NCBI GenBank assembly: GCA_965649825.1
Contig: OZ287698.1
Coordinates: 1,178,001 to 1,242,000 of the forward strand
Direction: 5' to 3'
Length of the DNA stretch: 64,000 nucleotides
From: Penicillus capitatus
Taxonomy: Eukaryota > Chlorophyta
In this document: positions 1 to 11,057 of the stretch, in pieces
Layout: every line of letters starts with the position of its first letter
How positions within the stretch are numbered: position 1 is the stretch's first letter
The notes under the pieces: model-generated
Database searches by the model: none
The model's input: the letters and a program-made list of their open reading frames with translations, nothing else
Told to the model about the DNA's origin: nothing
Program-made: the position numbers and the translations under genes

Positions 1-462
1 TTTAAGGAGTGTCCAGGCTTGTAAGTTACCCTATCCACTAAACGGCCTTTCCTCATCGTCTGGCGCCACAGACCGACTGAAATCATTGAACACGTCGAGA
101 AAGACGTCAATCCGGGAAAAGGAGTAGAGGAGGGAATTTTCTCGAGCGAGTGCGTTTATGCCACGCGTGATATCCAAACGCGACGCGTGTTGTCGGACAG
201 GGATGTTTTTGCAGATGTGGGTTCCGAAATGGAATCCATGTTTTCTCGAGTGTTGGGAGCATCTGACGGGAGATCTGTTTCACCGGGGGCTGACAAGAGA
301 GGCAACAAATCTTTTCGCCAGAAGCTTGGTGATTATTTTGCATGGGAGCGAGACTGTCACACAAGAACAGGCATGCATCCCTCCCATTCATCGCCACAGG
401 ACACATGTGTGTGCCTGTCTAGCGAAAAAACAATATCCCGAATGGAAGCAGTTCGAAGGTGA
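1..462 (+). CDS. 3' end of an unidentified gene entering from the left edge
   Basis: An open frame runs in from the window edge (exon end at base 20), crosses a 51-nt GT-AG intron (21-71) and continues from 72 to a TGA at 460-462. The joined frame reads FKECPGLPTEIIEHVEKD and onwards, and is hydrophilic with no domain I recognise. The intron size matches the rest of the window, which is the main reason to believe it. The last 30 codons look less protein-like (Cys/His/Ser-rich), so a further intron and a different stop are possible. The 5' part lies outside the window. Confidence 0.4.
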
Positions 463-664
463 TTTCCAAGAAATCTAGGCGTTTCGTAGGAAGTCATGTA
501 CACTAACTACCACGTTTGCCATAAGTGCTGACTGATGATCGTCGGGTTTGTCGTCCTTGTTGGCCGGATGCAGAATGGCGTGAAGTGACAGAGAGGACGA
601 CTGTTATTTCATGATTCTTTAGGAGGGGACCTCGCATATGACACGATGCCTGTTTTCACGCACG

Positions 665-1485
665 TTATTGCGAAAATCTGAGTTCCACAGACAGCTGTGC
701 CAATGCTTCCGTTGGAAGCCTGAGAAATGCATTGAGCAAACGATCTTGTGTCACAGGGACGCTCGCCACGCCAACCAGTTTTCCACGGCCGTTCGAAAGG
801 GACTGCCCTTCTGCACGAAACGAAACTCCCTGGGAGATACCGGTGGTGAGGGTGGTTTCGATCTTGAGGGGAGGGGCTCTATAGAGAGTGCCAATGGAGA
901 AGAGGAACAGAGCATCGAGTTTCAGCTCTGCTGTTCCCTTCTCCACATCCACCCATCCCTGCACATATGGCCCATTGACAACGATCTGCCTGCATGTTCA
1001 GCAGAGAGAGACCTCGAGGCACTTCGTTTGCACATCGATCTGCAGTGGATGGGGTAGTGGAATTCCAAGGACTTTAGCTGTCCTGAAATTTAGAGGCGGG
1101 ATGTCAAGTGCCGATGGACTGAATTCTACGCGAACGGCAGACCCGCTCTCTCCTGGCAAAATTCTACCTTGGCCTCCTGCTCCGATAGCATTGTATGAGA
1201 AGCTGGGATATATGGAGACGGCCAATTCTGAGACATCCCAGACCCTCAGATAGACCTAGCTAGATACAATGGAGAGGACAACCCGCAAAGCACACATACT
1301 TCCGAGAATGCAGTAGGTTTGTTCGTTCGGTCCTGAGGTAAGCAAGAGACGATGATGGATCTCGTCGTCTGTCTAACGGCCTCTCGATTATGTATCGCTG
1401 CTAACGACGCTATTCTTGAACTGGGCATCACGTTGGGGCATTCTATCTGTCGAGCGCGCGAGCGGCATGCCATACAGGCAATCAT
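665..1485 (-). CDS. Conserved-looking protein of unknown function
   Basis: Three exons on the minus strand join in frame: about 1485-1300, 1255-1034 and 985-665, separated by GT-AG introns of 44 nt (1256-1299) and 48 nt (986-1033). Exons 2-3 encode about 180 residues with a beta-rich pattern, including YPSFSYNAIGAGGQGRILPG and, near the end, KLVGVASVPV followed by AFLRLPTEAL, and stop at TAA 665-667. This resembles lipid-binding-like beta proteins of algae and protists that I cannot name. The start is uncertain: the ATG at 1485 is the first in frame, and the N-terminal 60 residues are arginine-rich and could be a targeting peptide or partly 5' UTR. Confidence 0.45.
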
Positions 1486-1918
1486 ATCGAGAAGAATCAA
1501 TCTGATATCACAACGGATGCAGTGTAGATTCGCATCAGTCACCCATTCAGATGCCGATACACGCGGCTTCAATGGAAGACCTGTTGTTTTGCCAACCGTC
1601 GGTATTTTCTTTGGCTCCGCTGTCTAAAACAAGCGATGTTCATAAGAAAGGGTCGGCGGAGTTCTTCCTACAGCGCCATGTCGGTTAACGTTGCCTCATG
1701 AAGCGCCATGTGGCGTTTTAAGGCAAGATCCTACTTAGCACGATTATGGTGATTTAACGATTGGCGTCGGGCAAGCTCAGTCGAACATCAGTTCAAATAT
1801 TTCACTTGAGAAGAACAAACGTTCAGCGACGTACGCGACGCTGACAGATTATCTCCGTCTTAGTTTGTGACTTCTATATCCTTTGTTTGACGAGCAGTAA
1901 CGCTCCGTCATTTTCTGC

Positions 1919-4636
1919 ATGTCGACTGCTATGTTAGCACAGCAGCCTATGACCCGCCCCTTCCCCGTCAGCAACGGAGGCGCTCACGTACCAATGGAAA
2001 TGAACGGCTTTACCGGATATCCCGCGGCAGAAGTCGCAACGCCAAGGAACCTCGAAGATGGAGCGATGGTCGTGATGTACGCGGGCCCTGGCGAATTGAT
2101 TATCGTGCGTCCGAACGGAAAGTACTGGGACCTAGAGGCAATTTCAACAACCGAAGAACCTGAGGGTGAGTCCCATATGCGCTTAGAACTACATTGTCCT
2201 TGCCGCATCTCCAACCGCTGAGCGCGAGGTTTTACCATGGCCGTGGCTTTAGAGCTGACGTTACAGTTTTTCCCATCCGTCAGCATTTTCACTGTCGTTC
2301 GGAGAGGAAAGTACCTCGGATTCAAGTCGCTCGGGTGAGTCGAGTCTGACGCGTACATGAACACGGGCGTTGACTGTCCTTTGTAGTGCGGAAGGGCGAA
2401 CTCTCCAGGCGGTGGCGGCGGATGAAGGGGTCTCACATCGTGTCAACAATTACAATTTCGGGCCCTGGGAAAGCTGGGAAGCTGCAGGGAATGGATTTAT
2501 TAACAGGAAATGGCCTCAACGGGTAACTGATGGATAAACAGAAGCATAAATGCACACGTGTGTGTCATGCAGGCGTTAGGTTTGGAAGTCCGAGAAATCC
2601 AAGCCGTCGCTGTAGAAGATTTGAGGAGATTGGAAAGACACAATCTTAAAATGTCCAAAGACATGCAAAGACAAGTGCATTCCTACTGGATAGAATGGAT
2701 TTCTAGGCTGAATTTCTCGTTTTAGGTGCGAACGCTAGAGTTGAAGCATCAGGAAGTAAAAAGACAACTCCAAGAGCAGAGTAGAGCGCGCAAACGAATG
2801 ACCATTCAACATCAACGGGAGGTCTGACCAATGACTACCATGTATGCATGTGGGTTGAACTCAGCGTTGATATCGTAGTTGGAAGATTCGAGAACTCGAA
2901 TGGAAGAGGCTCAGAGAGCAAAACAAAAGTTGGAAGTCGATGCTGTACAAATGGGTGCTCGCCTTAAACAAAAGGAATTACAGTTCCAGCAATTGACTCT
3001 CCAACGCGATGTATGTGCCCAGTTCCATTCGTAGCACACATACATATGATGGACGATCTTGTGTCTTCAGACGGCAGAAGCTGCCTTAGAGCAAAAAGAA
3101 TCTAATCAACGCGCTCATGATCGGGAACTCGAGCTGTTAAAGGAGAAACACAGGAACGAGATGGACGGCATGAAACGTTCTCATCGCAAGTACGTCTTAT
3201 TCGCCATGCGAATGTTGATCATTGATTCCGGTCAATAGCGAGATCGAGGCGCTGAAGAGAGATAGAGAACACGAAAGGGGCCGATCGACACAACACGCCC
3301 ACGGCGAAGTTGCCATTCTGCAGCAGAAGCTTGAACAGGCAGAGCAGGATAAAGAAAGAGAGGTACATAGAATCATCGACAGCATTTTGGCTAACAGATG
3401 TGTTCACGGCAGCTTCGTCGCACATGCATGGAGTATCAACACAATATCCAGCAAAAGGTCCATGAGATCAACAACTTGCGAGACGAGAATAGGAAACTGA
3501 CATCAGCACTGCACGTATCTTCATGCCTGGCTCTTTCCTTGTGCACAAATCCTGTTGTTGTGCAGACCATCCGAGAGCAGCTCGCTCGTGGATTTTATGA
3601 AATCAACTCCAGTGAAGTAGCGCCATCTCGGTAAGCATTTGCTGCAGTGGATGTGGTGGTGGTTCGATCGAGAATGTGTGTGTACAGTGCCGGAACGGAG
3701 AGAAGTCTAGAGCTCCAGTCTCCCTCGTTCCATCGTTACTCTCCTGCACCCTCTCGCGCATCGACGGGAAGACGTCCTGACGAAACAGGCGAAGGGCCTC
3801 AGTTCCAAGCATGCGCATCGTCTCCCTCTACTTGTACTCAGATTTCATGTGTGGTGCATGCAGTATGACCGGGTTGGTCTGCCAGACAGCGCAATAACTC
3901 CTCGTCGTGGCTCTCTTCCTGTGGTACCCACGTCTCCATATGGACGATTGAGCCCGACTCACAGTCCAGAACCGTTCGCCCTGCGGTCTTCTGGAGAGTT
4001 CAGACATCCGCGACGAGGAGACAGTCGTCTCAGTGACAATACAGGTTTAGGAAGTAGAGTTGCCGACGAAATGCCGCCACCCTTCAGACGACCAGGCAGT
4101 GGCTTTGCTCGAACACAGAGACATGTCGATGCATTCCATCCAAGACACGTCAGCCAGCTCGATTCTGTTGAAGACAGCATCGCCAAAGACTGCAGCGAAT
4201 ACCAAGATGAGGATTCGGAACGCGAAGATGACAATGAGAAGAAAGAAAAAACCGTAGAAGTCGAGTCAATAGTCGATGCTGATGGCGATATGACGCCGAG
4301 AGAAATCGACGAGGAGAACAACAACGGCGACGATGATGATGATGACACGCCTCCTCCTTACTCTACACAGGAGACCCCACGCGTATCGGATGGTAGTTCA
4401 GACCACACGGAAGAAGCCTTGGCAATGGAATCTGCGATACCTGAGTCAGCTGACAAACTGTGTCATTCGGATGACAGCGAGGTCTCACCCACGCACGCTT
4501 GACGTCGTGTGATGATCATTTATGTTGACTGCTGCAGGAATCCGAGTCATGGATGAGAGAAGTCATCGCTCCGAACAGCCAAGTGCTTTCAAGTGATTCC
4601 GAGTCCGACAAGGACAGCAAACTCGTTGAAGAATGA
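1919..4636 (+). CDS. Coiled-coil protein with fascin-like N-terminal region and acidic tail
   Basis: Starts at ATG 1919 and runs through about a dozen exons to TGA 4634-4636, with introns of about 50-60 nt. Residues 1 to about 150 contain repeated beta-type motifs such as RPNGKYWDLEA and RRGKYLGFKSLG, the G-K-Y-L-G pattern of fascin/actin-crosslinking beta-trefoils. The middle (2573 to about 3590) is a long charged coiled coil. The C-terminal exon is proline/serine-rich, then strongly acidic with a run of aspartates. One intron (3809-3863) uses a GC donor. The last intron is 4482-4537. Fascin-like fold plus coiled coil suggests a cytoskeletal or axonemal protein; that role is inference and I recognise no named family. 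Confidence 0.65.
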
Positions 4637-4677
4637 ACGATGTTAGAGAGCGTTTGTGCAGTTGACACAACGCAGCC

Positions 4678-4683
4678 AATAAA
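4678..4683 (+). terminator. AATAAA polyadenylation signal
   Basis: AATAAA lies 42 bases after the stop codon of the coiled-coil gene, a plausible position for a cleavage/polyadenylation signal. The same hexamer occurs by chance elsewhere, so it is only suggestive. Confidence 0.4.
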
Positions 4684-7398
4684 CTCACTTTGTGTGGGGT
4701 ATACTTCATTTCTGCGGTTTAACTTATTAGACATTGCTTTCTTCTCTTTTGTACGCGTGCGTGTGTTGTTTGTGAGTGATCGATCGTTCGGTTATTGTTT
4801 GGTCAAATCGTCAAACTGTACGTTCATTTCTGGCTAGTCGCATGGCATCTTGTTTTCAGCTTTTGCCACGTGAACCCGTTGATCTTCCTTGCTCCACTCG
4901 ATCGCTATGTAGCTTACCAACGAGATCTGTACTGGACAGTCTCTTCGACGTTTGTTGAGGGCAACGAAAGGGCGGGCCTAGCGCGTTGCACAGTTGACTG
5001 GTCTCCTCGTATGTTTGTCTCTCATAAATTATGTTGTTATCTCAAGCGTATGTGTTATTGGGTGAGCGATCAAGAGCCGACTCGTAGATTTTTCGTCAGC
5101 ATCAGCAGCAGTGGTAAAATTCCATGTAGTCTAGTTTCTGTCTGGATAGCACCCAATGAAGATTATTAATAGCACCGTGTGCAAGGCTCCAATGATGAGT
5201 TTTGCATTGGGTGCTGTTCAATCTATATAAGCACGGTTAGACTGAGTCGTTTCGATTTCGTGTTGATCGGGGTGGGCGTTCGACTGCCTTGCGATGTGTT
5301 TGTTTCTCTCGAAGTCGGTGAATTTGCCATGCGTCTGTTCGACCGTACTGTGAATGGAGGCAGCACGGAAGGCAGACATGTGTCAGATGTGCCCGCGAAA
5401 GTGAAGAAAACCTGCAAATGAGAAATGCACGTGCTGGCCACATCTGCCCTTCTATCCTTTACGTATTTTTTCAGCTCTCAAAGTCGACCTTGCTTGCTTG
5501 CATAAACGAGGGGAACTCCCAAACACAGGATCGACTGACTGGTTCTGAACGTCGATTCAACTGGAGATAGCCTATGCTACTATTTCATCAACCCGCCCGT
5601 TGATGGAGTTGGGCTGGCTGCCCTGCAGCGATTTCATTGGTTTGGCTGATGGCAGAATACTGCGAATCGGTTTTTGTGTCCAAAGCGTCTCTGTGTGTAG
5701 AAGTGATATTAGTATTTGTTACGAGGAAAAAAGTCTTACACCTGTCTAACATACCTTGCTGAAGACCTTCCTCTCGTTACAAATCCGTTGTCAACAACAA
5801 ACCTAATTCAGTCCAATGGAAACATGGATTTCTTGGAAGATAGAGTTGTTGAGGCCGCCGATCTCTTTCAAATAGAGGCCGCCGCCAATTAAGAGCATCC
5901 ACCCAACCTGATGTCAGCAATAAATACGCAATTGCGATTTTGGCTGGGTGAAGAGGGATGCATTTGTTATAGAACGATGAACGATGGGGCTGTATCATTT
6001 CAAAGGACGGAGAAGACAAAAATATATCGAACAAGGACTGTTTGCTGTCTTGTATGATGATGCGAATTCGCCCATGAACAAGTTGGACTTCGCTTTGTTG
6101 GTCTGTCTGTTTGTTGCCGTTGTTGCTATTGTTGATGTCGTTGTTCGTTTGTCATTTATGCAGAGAAGAATCAAAGCTACAGCATTTTCTAACCGTCTTC
6201 AAAGATCAACTCGTCCAAGACATTTATGAATAAAAAAGAGTCCAGCGATGACTCCGTGCTTTCTTGCTTGTTTGTTGGCGCCTCCAGCGTGCTGCTGTCT
6301 AGCTTCTTGAATGAATTATCGTATCATATACTTCTAAGTTACTGAAATGGAATCCCCTTCCTTACCGAACAGATTTCCATAACCGATCATCCCCTTCCCC
6401 TGTTCGCGAGGACGGCTGGCAACGATCTAAAGAGAAACCACCGATAGCATCCGATACCCCATCAGCACAGAATGAATAGACGCTCTCGTTTGTGAACCAG
6501 CTTTCACATGTGCATCACATCGATCTGTTGATGGTGATGACCGACGACGTACAAGTCATAGATCAAAGGGTCTAGCAACGAGGATGAGAAATCGAATCGA
6601 CCTTATCATCATCCCAATTATATGACGAACAGTTTCCTATTACCTACCAAGTGGTTTTGATCAAACTTCTCCCATTGATCAAGCAGACATCGGAAACTGT
6701 TCTGAATGCTTGTTTTGATATTCAACTGCCAATAAAAAAGGACTTACTTGTTACTTGCCACTAGATGATCGCCTCCCTCCCCTCCGATCTCCGTTTCCCA
6801 CATGTGGGCGTGCATTCTTAGAATTCTAGTGCATTTTGTCGGAACCCTATTTGATTGTTATCCATTCTCGCCATCCCTCTGGCAAACCTCTTCCCCGATG
6901 CTTCGATCCATTCGCGCCGCCAGAGGAGAATTTATTTCTGAAGGGAGGGCAAACATCCAGCGTCGTTGTCGATAACGATGTCAACGATGATGACGTGTCT
7001 GTCTGTCTGTCTATCTGAAAAGTGTTGCTTTTGTTCCTGTCGCTGAACAAGCCACACATCGAAGGAATGGGGAGATGTTGGGCCGAATTGTCCAAAAGAA
7101 TCTTGCAAACAATAAAATGGGAGAACATGATTTGGTAGTCTTGTAAACCCCCAGGGCGCTTAACATTTGTCCCTGTCACACGCACGTTCCCTCCACCCAT
7201 TCGCGTTTGCTCGTTCTTCGATTGTTCTGTCAGAACATGAGGTCTGTTTCTATTACAGAAGAACTGCCAGTGACTACAAAGACACGATGTACAACCTAGA
7301 CACATCTATCCGTTGGGATGTCGTAGAACCTCGAAAGAACAGACAGATAAAACACCTAGTAAGACGTACTAGTAGTACAGTGCAGTGCTTCACTGTTT

Positions 7399-7400
<2 letters not shown>
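4684..7400. other. Gene-poor stretch
   Basis: About 2.7 kb without a convincing gene. Base composition is T/G-rich on the plus strand from 4700 to 5400 and AT-richer from 6240 to 6780. Small open frames exist. The best is 5984-6229 (+, 81 codons from ATG), which has one hydrophobic stretch (CLFVAVVAIVDVVV) and an AATAAA overlapping its stop, but nothing shows it is translated. A long minus-strand frame at 6847-7305 has no protein-like composition. No tRNA fold or transposon ends were seen. Confidence 0.5.

Positions 7401-7428
<28 letters not shown>
7401..7428. repeat. CAGG tetranucleotide microsatellite
   Basis: Seven perfect tandem copies of CAGG, located just beyond the 3' end of the minus-strand LRR gene. 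A simple-sequence repeat, likely length-variable. No function is evident. Confidence 0.95.
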
Positions 7429-7429
<1 letters not shown>

Positions 7430-7442
7430 GAGCCAACAAAAA

Positions 7443-9233
7443 TCAACGATCTGCATTCATCATCACTTTGACATGGGGTAGCCTGCGCATCAAGCCGTGG
7501 ACACCCGTTTCGGTAATGCCCGTGTCGTAGGCAGAAAGACAAGCCAGATGCGACAATTTGACAAAATCTTTGAGAACACTGTTTGTCATCGAAGTGGCCG
7601 AAATGTTGAGACTCGTCAGAGATACGATTCGGCCAAGATAGAAACCTGCCGAGTCATTGATTTTCGGATTCTGGGCGAGATTGAGATAGGTTAGATTGGA
7701 CATCCCTGAGAGAATTCGACAGGCATGTGATGTCAACAGACCTCCACAAGACTCCAGCGACTGAAGAGAGACGCATGGAAGAAGGTACTGCAAGGCAGCG
7801 TCTTTAATGCGTGCTGCGAACAGATCAATCTTCTTCAGGGCTGTCAGCGGCGAGAGATGCTTCATTGCGTTGTCTGTCAAGATCCGAGAATCCAAGTTCA
7901 GATCTGTCAACTGTACCAGCTTCGAGATCTTTACCAGCTCATCGTCATGAATCTCGACGTATGCCAGATTGAGCTTCTGTAACGTCGTCAGCTTCGACAG
8001 AATTTCAGTCGAGGAATCTCCAATGAGTGTGTCGGCTAGGTTCAGTGTCCTAAGCTGTGTCAGCGTCTGCAGGGACTGCATTCCTCGATCGGTTACTCTA
8101 CAGGAATCCAGATCCAACAATGTCAGAGAATGGATGTTTCCCAGGATCTGCAACGTCCGATTGCGAACGCTTGTAAATCCCACTCGCAAAACTCTGAGGT
8201 GCTGCAGACGGAGCAAAACTTCAAGAGAGGATGGATCGAATGTTGATCGTTCAAGATCCAGGTCTTCCAATTTTTTGAAGTACTGTAGGATCTCCAGCTC
8301 TTCCTGTTGCAACTGACAGACCGACAGGCCGAGCCGTCGAAGAGCTACGAGGTTCGTGAGCTTTGACAGTCCTCTGATACCACCTTTGATAGCATTCAGT
8401 TCCAACTGAGTCAGTCCACTCAACGTGCTAAGCTCTGTCACTTCATGGTAGTCCAGCTTCGAACACCACCCAAGATCCAGCGCCCTCAGGCAGTCAAGCC
8501 TGCCGACAAACTTCAGACCCGTCTTGATCGATGTACACATTTCAAAATTCAATGAAGTGAGTTGCCGGAGTGAGAGCAAGTGCACAAATCCGCTGCCACT
8601 GATCTCGCCACATCCTCTGAAACTGAGAGCCTTCAGGTGTACCAAAGAAGCCAGACCTGTCAATCCTTCATCTGTCAGTTGAGAGCAGAAATCCAGGTTC
8701 AGTGACTGAAGCTTCGCAAAGCATTGGATATACTGTAGGACATCATTGCTCAGTCGGTGGCAGTAGGAAACGTCCAATTGCAGCACCGGCGAGGCACTGA
8801 AAATTGTCAACCAGATGTCCTCCACATCGACAGCACCCTTGAGCGAGACGTGATCCAAAAACTGATGCCGAAATTTCGAGGCGGCTTCGTATGTTAGAAG
8901 CCTTCGCTTTGAGAGATGGTCAAAAAGACGCTGTGCTAGGTCAACAGGGAGTTTGTCGACGGCGTCTTGACTGAGATGATAGATGTTTTCACTGAGGGCC
9001 GTGAGACAGGCCTCTTGGAGGTCGAAGAGATGTTGGCCCTCCTCAAGGTGGTTGCTCGGAAAGGGTGCCGCCCGTGGACGCAGTGCTCTTTTATTCTTCT
9101 TGCGACGAAAACAGGTGCAGAGTCTCACTGTTTTGGAGAGAAGTTTGCAGAGATTGTCCATGGAGCCGATGCGAAAAAACACCAAGGACGCAACCGCACC
9201 GCGCAAGACGCTTCGCGCATTTAGCCAGGACAT
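7443..9233 (-). CDS. Leucine-rich repeat protein, plant/F-box-LRR type without F-box
   Basis: A single uninterrupted frame of 596 codons from ATG 9233, an exception in this intron-rich window. Residues 1-50 are basic and cysteine-containing. Residues 70-120 carry a helical segment with LPVDLAQRLFDHL, as in plant LRR proteins of this type. About 16 cysteine-containing-type LRRs then run to the end, for example LTDEGLTGLASLVHLKALSF and VTDRGMQSLQTLTQLRTLNL. Repeats of 23-26 residues with the L-x-x-L-x-L pattern build a solenoid for protein binding. The partner is unknown. A second in-frame ATG about 24 codons on (MDNLCKLL) could be the true start. No kinase or F-box domain is visible. Confidence 0.85.
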   Translation of the reverse strand: MSWLNARSVLRGAVASLVFFRIGSMDNLCKLLSKTVRLCTCFRRKKNKRALRPRAAPFPSNHLEEGQHLFDLQEACLTALSENIYHLSQDAVDKLPVDLAQRLFDHLSKRRLLTYEAASKFRHQFLDHVSLKGAVDVEDIWLTIFSASPVLQLDVSYCHRLSNDVLQYIQCFAKLQSLNLDFCSQLTDEGLTGLASLVHLKALSFRGCGEISGSGFVHLLSLRQLTSLNFEMCTSIKTGLKFVGRLDCLRALDLGWCSKLDYHEVTELSTLSGLTQLELNAIKGGIRGLSKLTNLVALRRLGLSVCQLQQEELEILQYFKKLEDLDLERSTFDPSSLEVLLRLQHLRVLRVGFTSVRNRTLQILGNIHSLTLLDLDSCRVTDRGMQSLQTLTQLRTLNLADTLIGDSSTEILSKLTTLQKLNLAYVEIHDDELVKISKLVQLTDLNLDSRILTDNAMKHLSPLTALKKIDLFAARIKDAALQYLLPCVSLQSLESCGGLLTSHACRILSGMSNLTYLNLAQNPKINDSAGFYLGRIVSLTSLNISATSMTNSVLKDFVKLSHLACLSAYDTGITETGVHGLMRRLPHVKVMMNADR

Positions 9234-9332
9234 GCAGCGATCCGCTGTCGCTCTTGATAGTCAACGTCAAAGGTCGTTCCGTGCCGGTGGCAATCGCGAC
9301 GGTTCGTTTATCAGGATGACGTGTATCTTGGC

Positions 9333-10781
9333 TCAGATATCATCTGCATCTGCCGTCTTCAACAGAAGAGCTGCTTGAATTCGGCATTGCAGGGCTGTCT
9401 GCTCGATCGCCGCCTCCGTCTGCGCCAACTGCTGACGCTGTTCTGCCGTCAGGAATGTCCAGTACTGAAAAAAGGCAGCAGCATCGATGTACGGTTTGAG
9501 ATTGGCTGGATGGTGCCAGGAGACAACATGCTGTTCGCCAGAAGGGAGAACAACATCGCAGAGTTGACCTGTGGCATCGAGCTTGAGAAGTGTGCGATCA
9601 GTGAACTGCACCCGCACGCGTCCGTCTTTGTAAGCAGTAAAGCGTCCTTCAGATGCCGTGAGTGTTTCGTGGATGTCATTCGAGACCCGCCATCCGCAAC
9701 GTCTGAAGTTTGGCAGCGTCGTCTCACTCCCCGTGCGATACCCGCGACTCCTGGCAACACCATTCGACGCGATATGAGCGCGCCAAAACAACGGTTACCT
9801 CATCTTTATGGCGTGATCGGCGATGGCGGCGAGCGCGTAGAGGACATTGCCGTTCTCGTCCAGGACCGACGACGGGACGGTCGAGGCCGTGTAAATGCGC
9901 TCACGAAAAGGCGACCGACGACGGTGCTTGAAGAAACCTCCATCGTGCGTCGTCTCGAGAAGACTTCCGTCCCGTGCAATCCAGACAGAGACCTCGCGAT
10001 CCGAAGGGCGAAAGAAGTAGACAGCATCCGGTCGCCAATCCATGACGATCACGGCGTCGTCTGGCAGCACCGTCGTGTGACGAAGCCACCACGTATCGTT
10101 TCCGAATTCCGAGATCTCGCTTTCAGCCGGCATATGTGTTTCACGCCACCTATCGTCGTCGATTGCGCTCGCAATCTCTTGAGCGGTTTCGACCCGGAAG
10201 TGTGAGACGTCGGCAAAAAGAGTGAGCGCTTCTGTCGTTAACTGCAGAAGATGGCGCCATTCGGCAGGTGCGTCGCGCAAGGGAAAGATTTTATCTTCTG
10301 CGATCACGTGAGAATGGCGACCGTCTGACGACGCCCTGCGCATTGGCATCCGACCCATGACTCTCTTTCCAACTGGATCCAAAACGCATCGAAATCTCTC
10401 GTCTTTGGCGTTCAAATGAATGGTGTGCTCTTTGACGAAGACGAGCTTTCGGTCTCGCGCTTCATCCAGACTTGACGGCCAACTCAATCGATTTGCATCT
10501 GCGTTTGGCAATTTTCTTTCCACCAGTGCCTCGTTCATGACCCATGGCTCGTAAAAGGAATCGCGAAAATATCGGTTTCGAAAGGAGAGAACGTGCTGGA
10601 GATATCGACGCTGTCGATGCAGTGCGTACTGAGTGAAATGTCGAGACGCAGAGCCATCCGCATCGACGTGAATGTAGAAACGTGCCTGTGACGAGAGCAG
10701 CAACAGCGTCCCGTCGTTAAACTGCGCTTTGATGCGTCGATGCCTGTCGACAAGAATTCGCTCCACCCCTAAACGTTTCAT
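9333..10781 (-). CDS. C5orf34: C5orf34 homologue
   Basis: Two exons (10781-9799 and 9750-9333) joined across a 48-nt GT-AG intron give about 467 residues. The start MKRLGVERILVDRHRRIKAQ is followed by FNDGTLLLLSS, matching the N-terminal domain of animal C5orf34 (variant polo-box-like fold). The C-terminal part has EGRFTAYKDGRVRVQFTDRT and later SGEQHVVSWHHPANLKPY, matching its C-terminal domain, and AIADHAIKMR matches the helix before it. The animal protein's molecular function is not established. The family assignment comes from recalled sequence similarity. The gene is divergent from the NEK kinase, 276 bases away. Confidence 0.75.
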
Positions 10782-11057
10782 GAAGATTCGACCGTCAACG
10801 GGTTAAACTACTGCATCCAACACATCCCGATGTTCGACAACGGTGAACGGGACAGGTCGGTTTCTTGGAGCGACCGAACGAAAAGAGTCGCGTGGATGCA
10901 CAGATGTGAAGCAAAGCGTCGCATTCTTGTCTTTCTTCCTCTCAGTCTCGACGGCCATTGATTGGATCACCTGCTCCGTGGCTCTTTCTATTGACCGATC
11001 TCTACTGCAAAGCATCTATCGATCACTCTTCGTTGGTTTCTCTTCTTTGAAGGCACG

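Noticed and set aside
5984-6229. Small membrane protein in the gene-poor stretch
   Set aside because: An isolated ATG frame of 81 codons with one hydrophobic segment and low-complexity T/G sequence; no homology or splice support. Mentioned under the region only.
7401-7428. CAGG tandem array as a possible CRISPR or regulatory repeat
   Set aside because: Four-base units without spacers are a microsatellite; the window is eukaryotic nuclear DNA.
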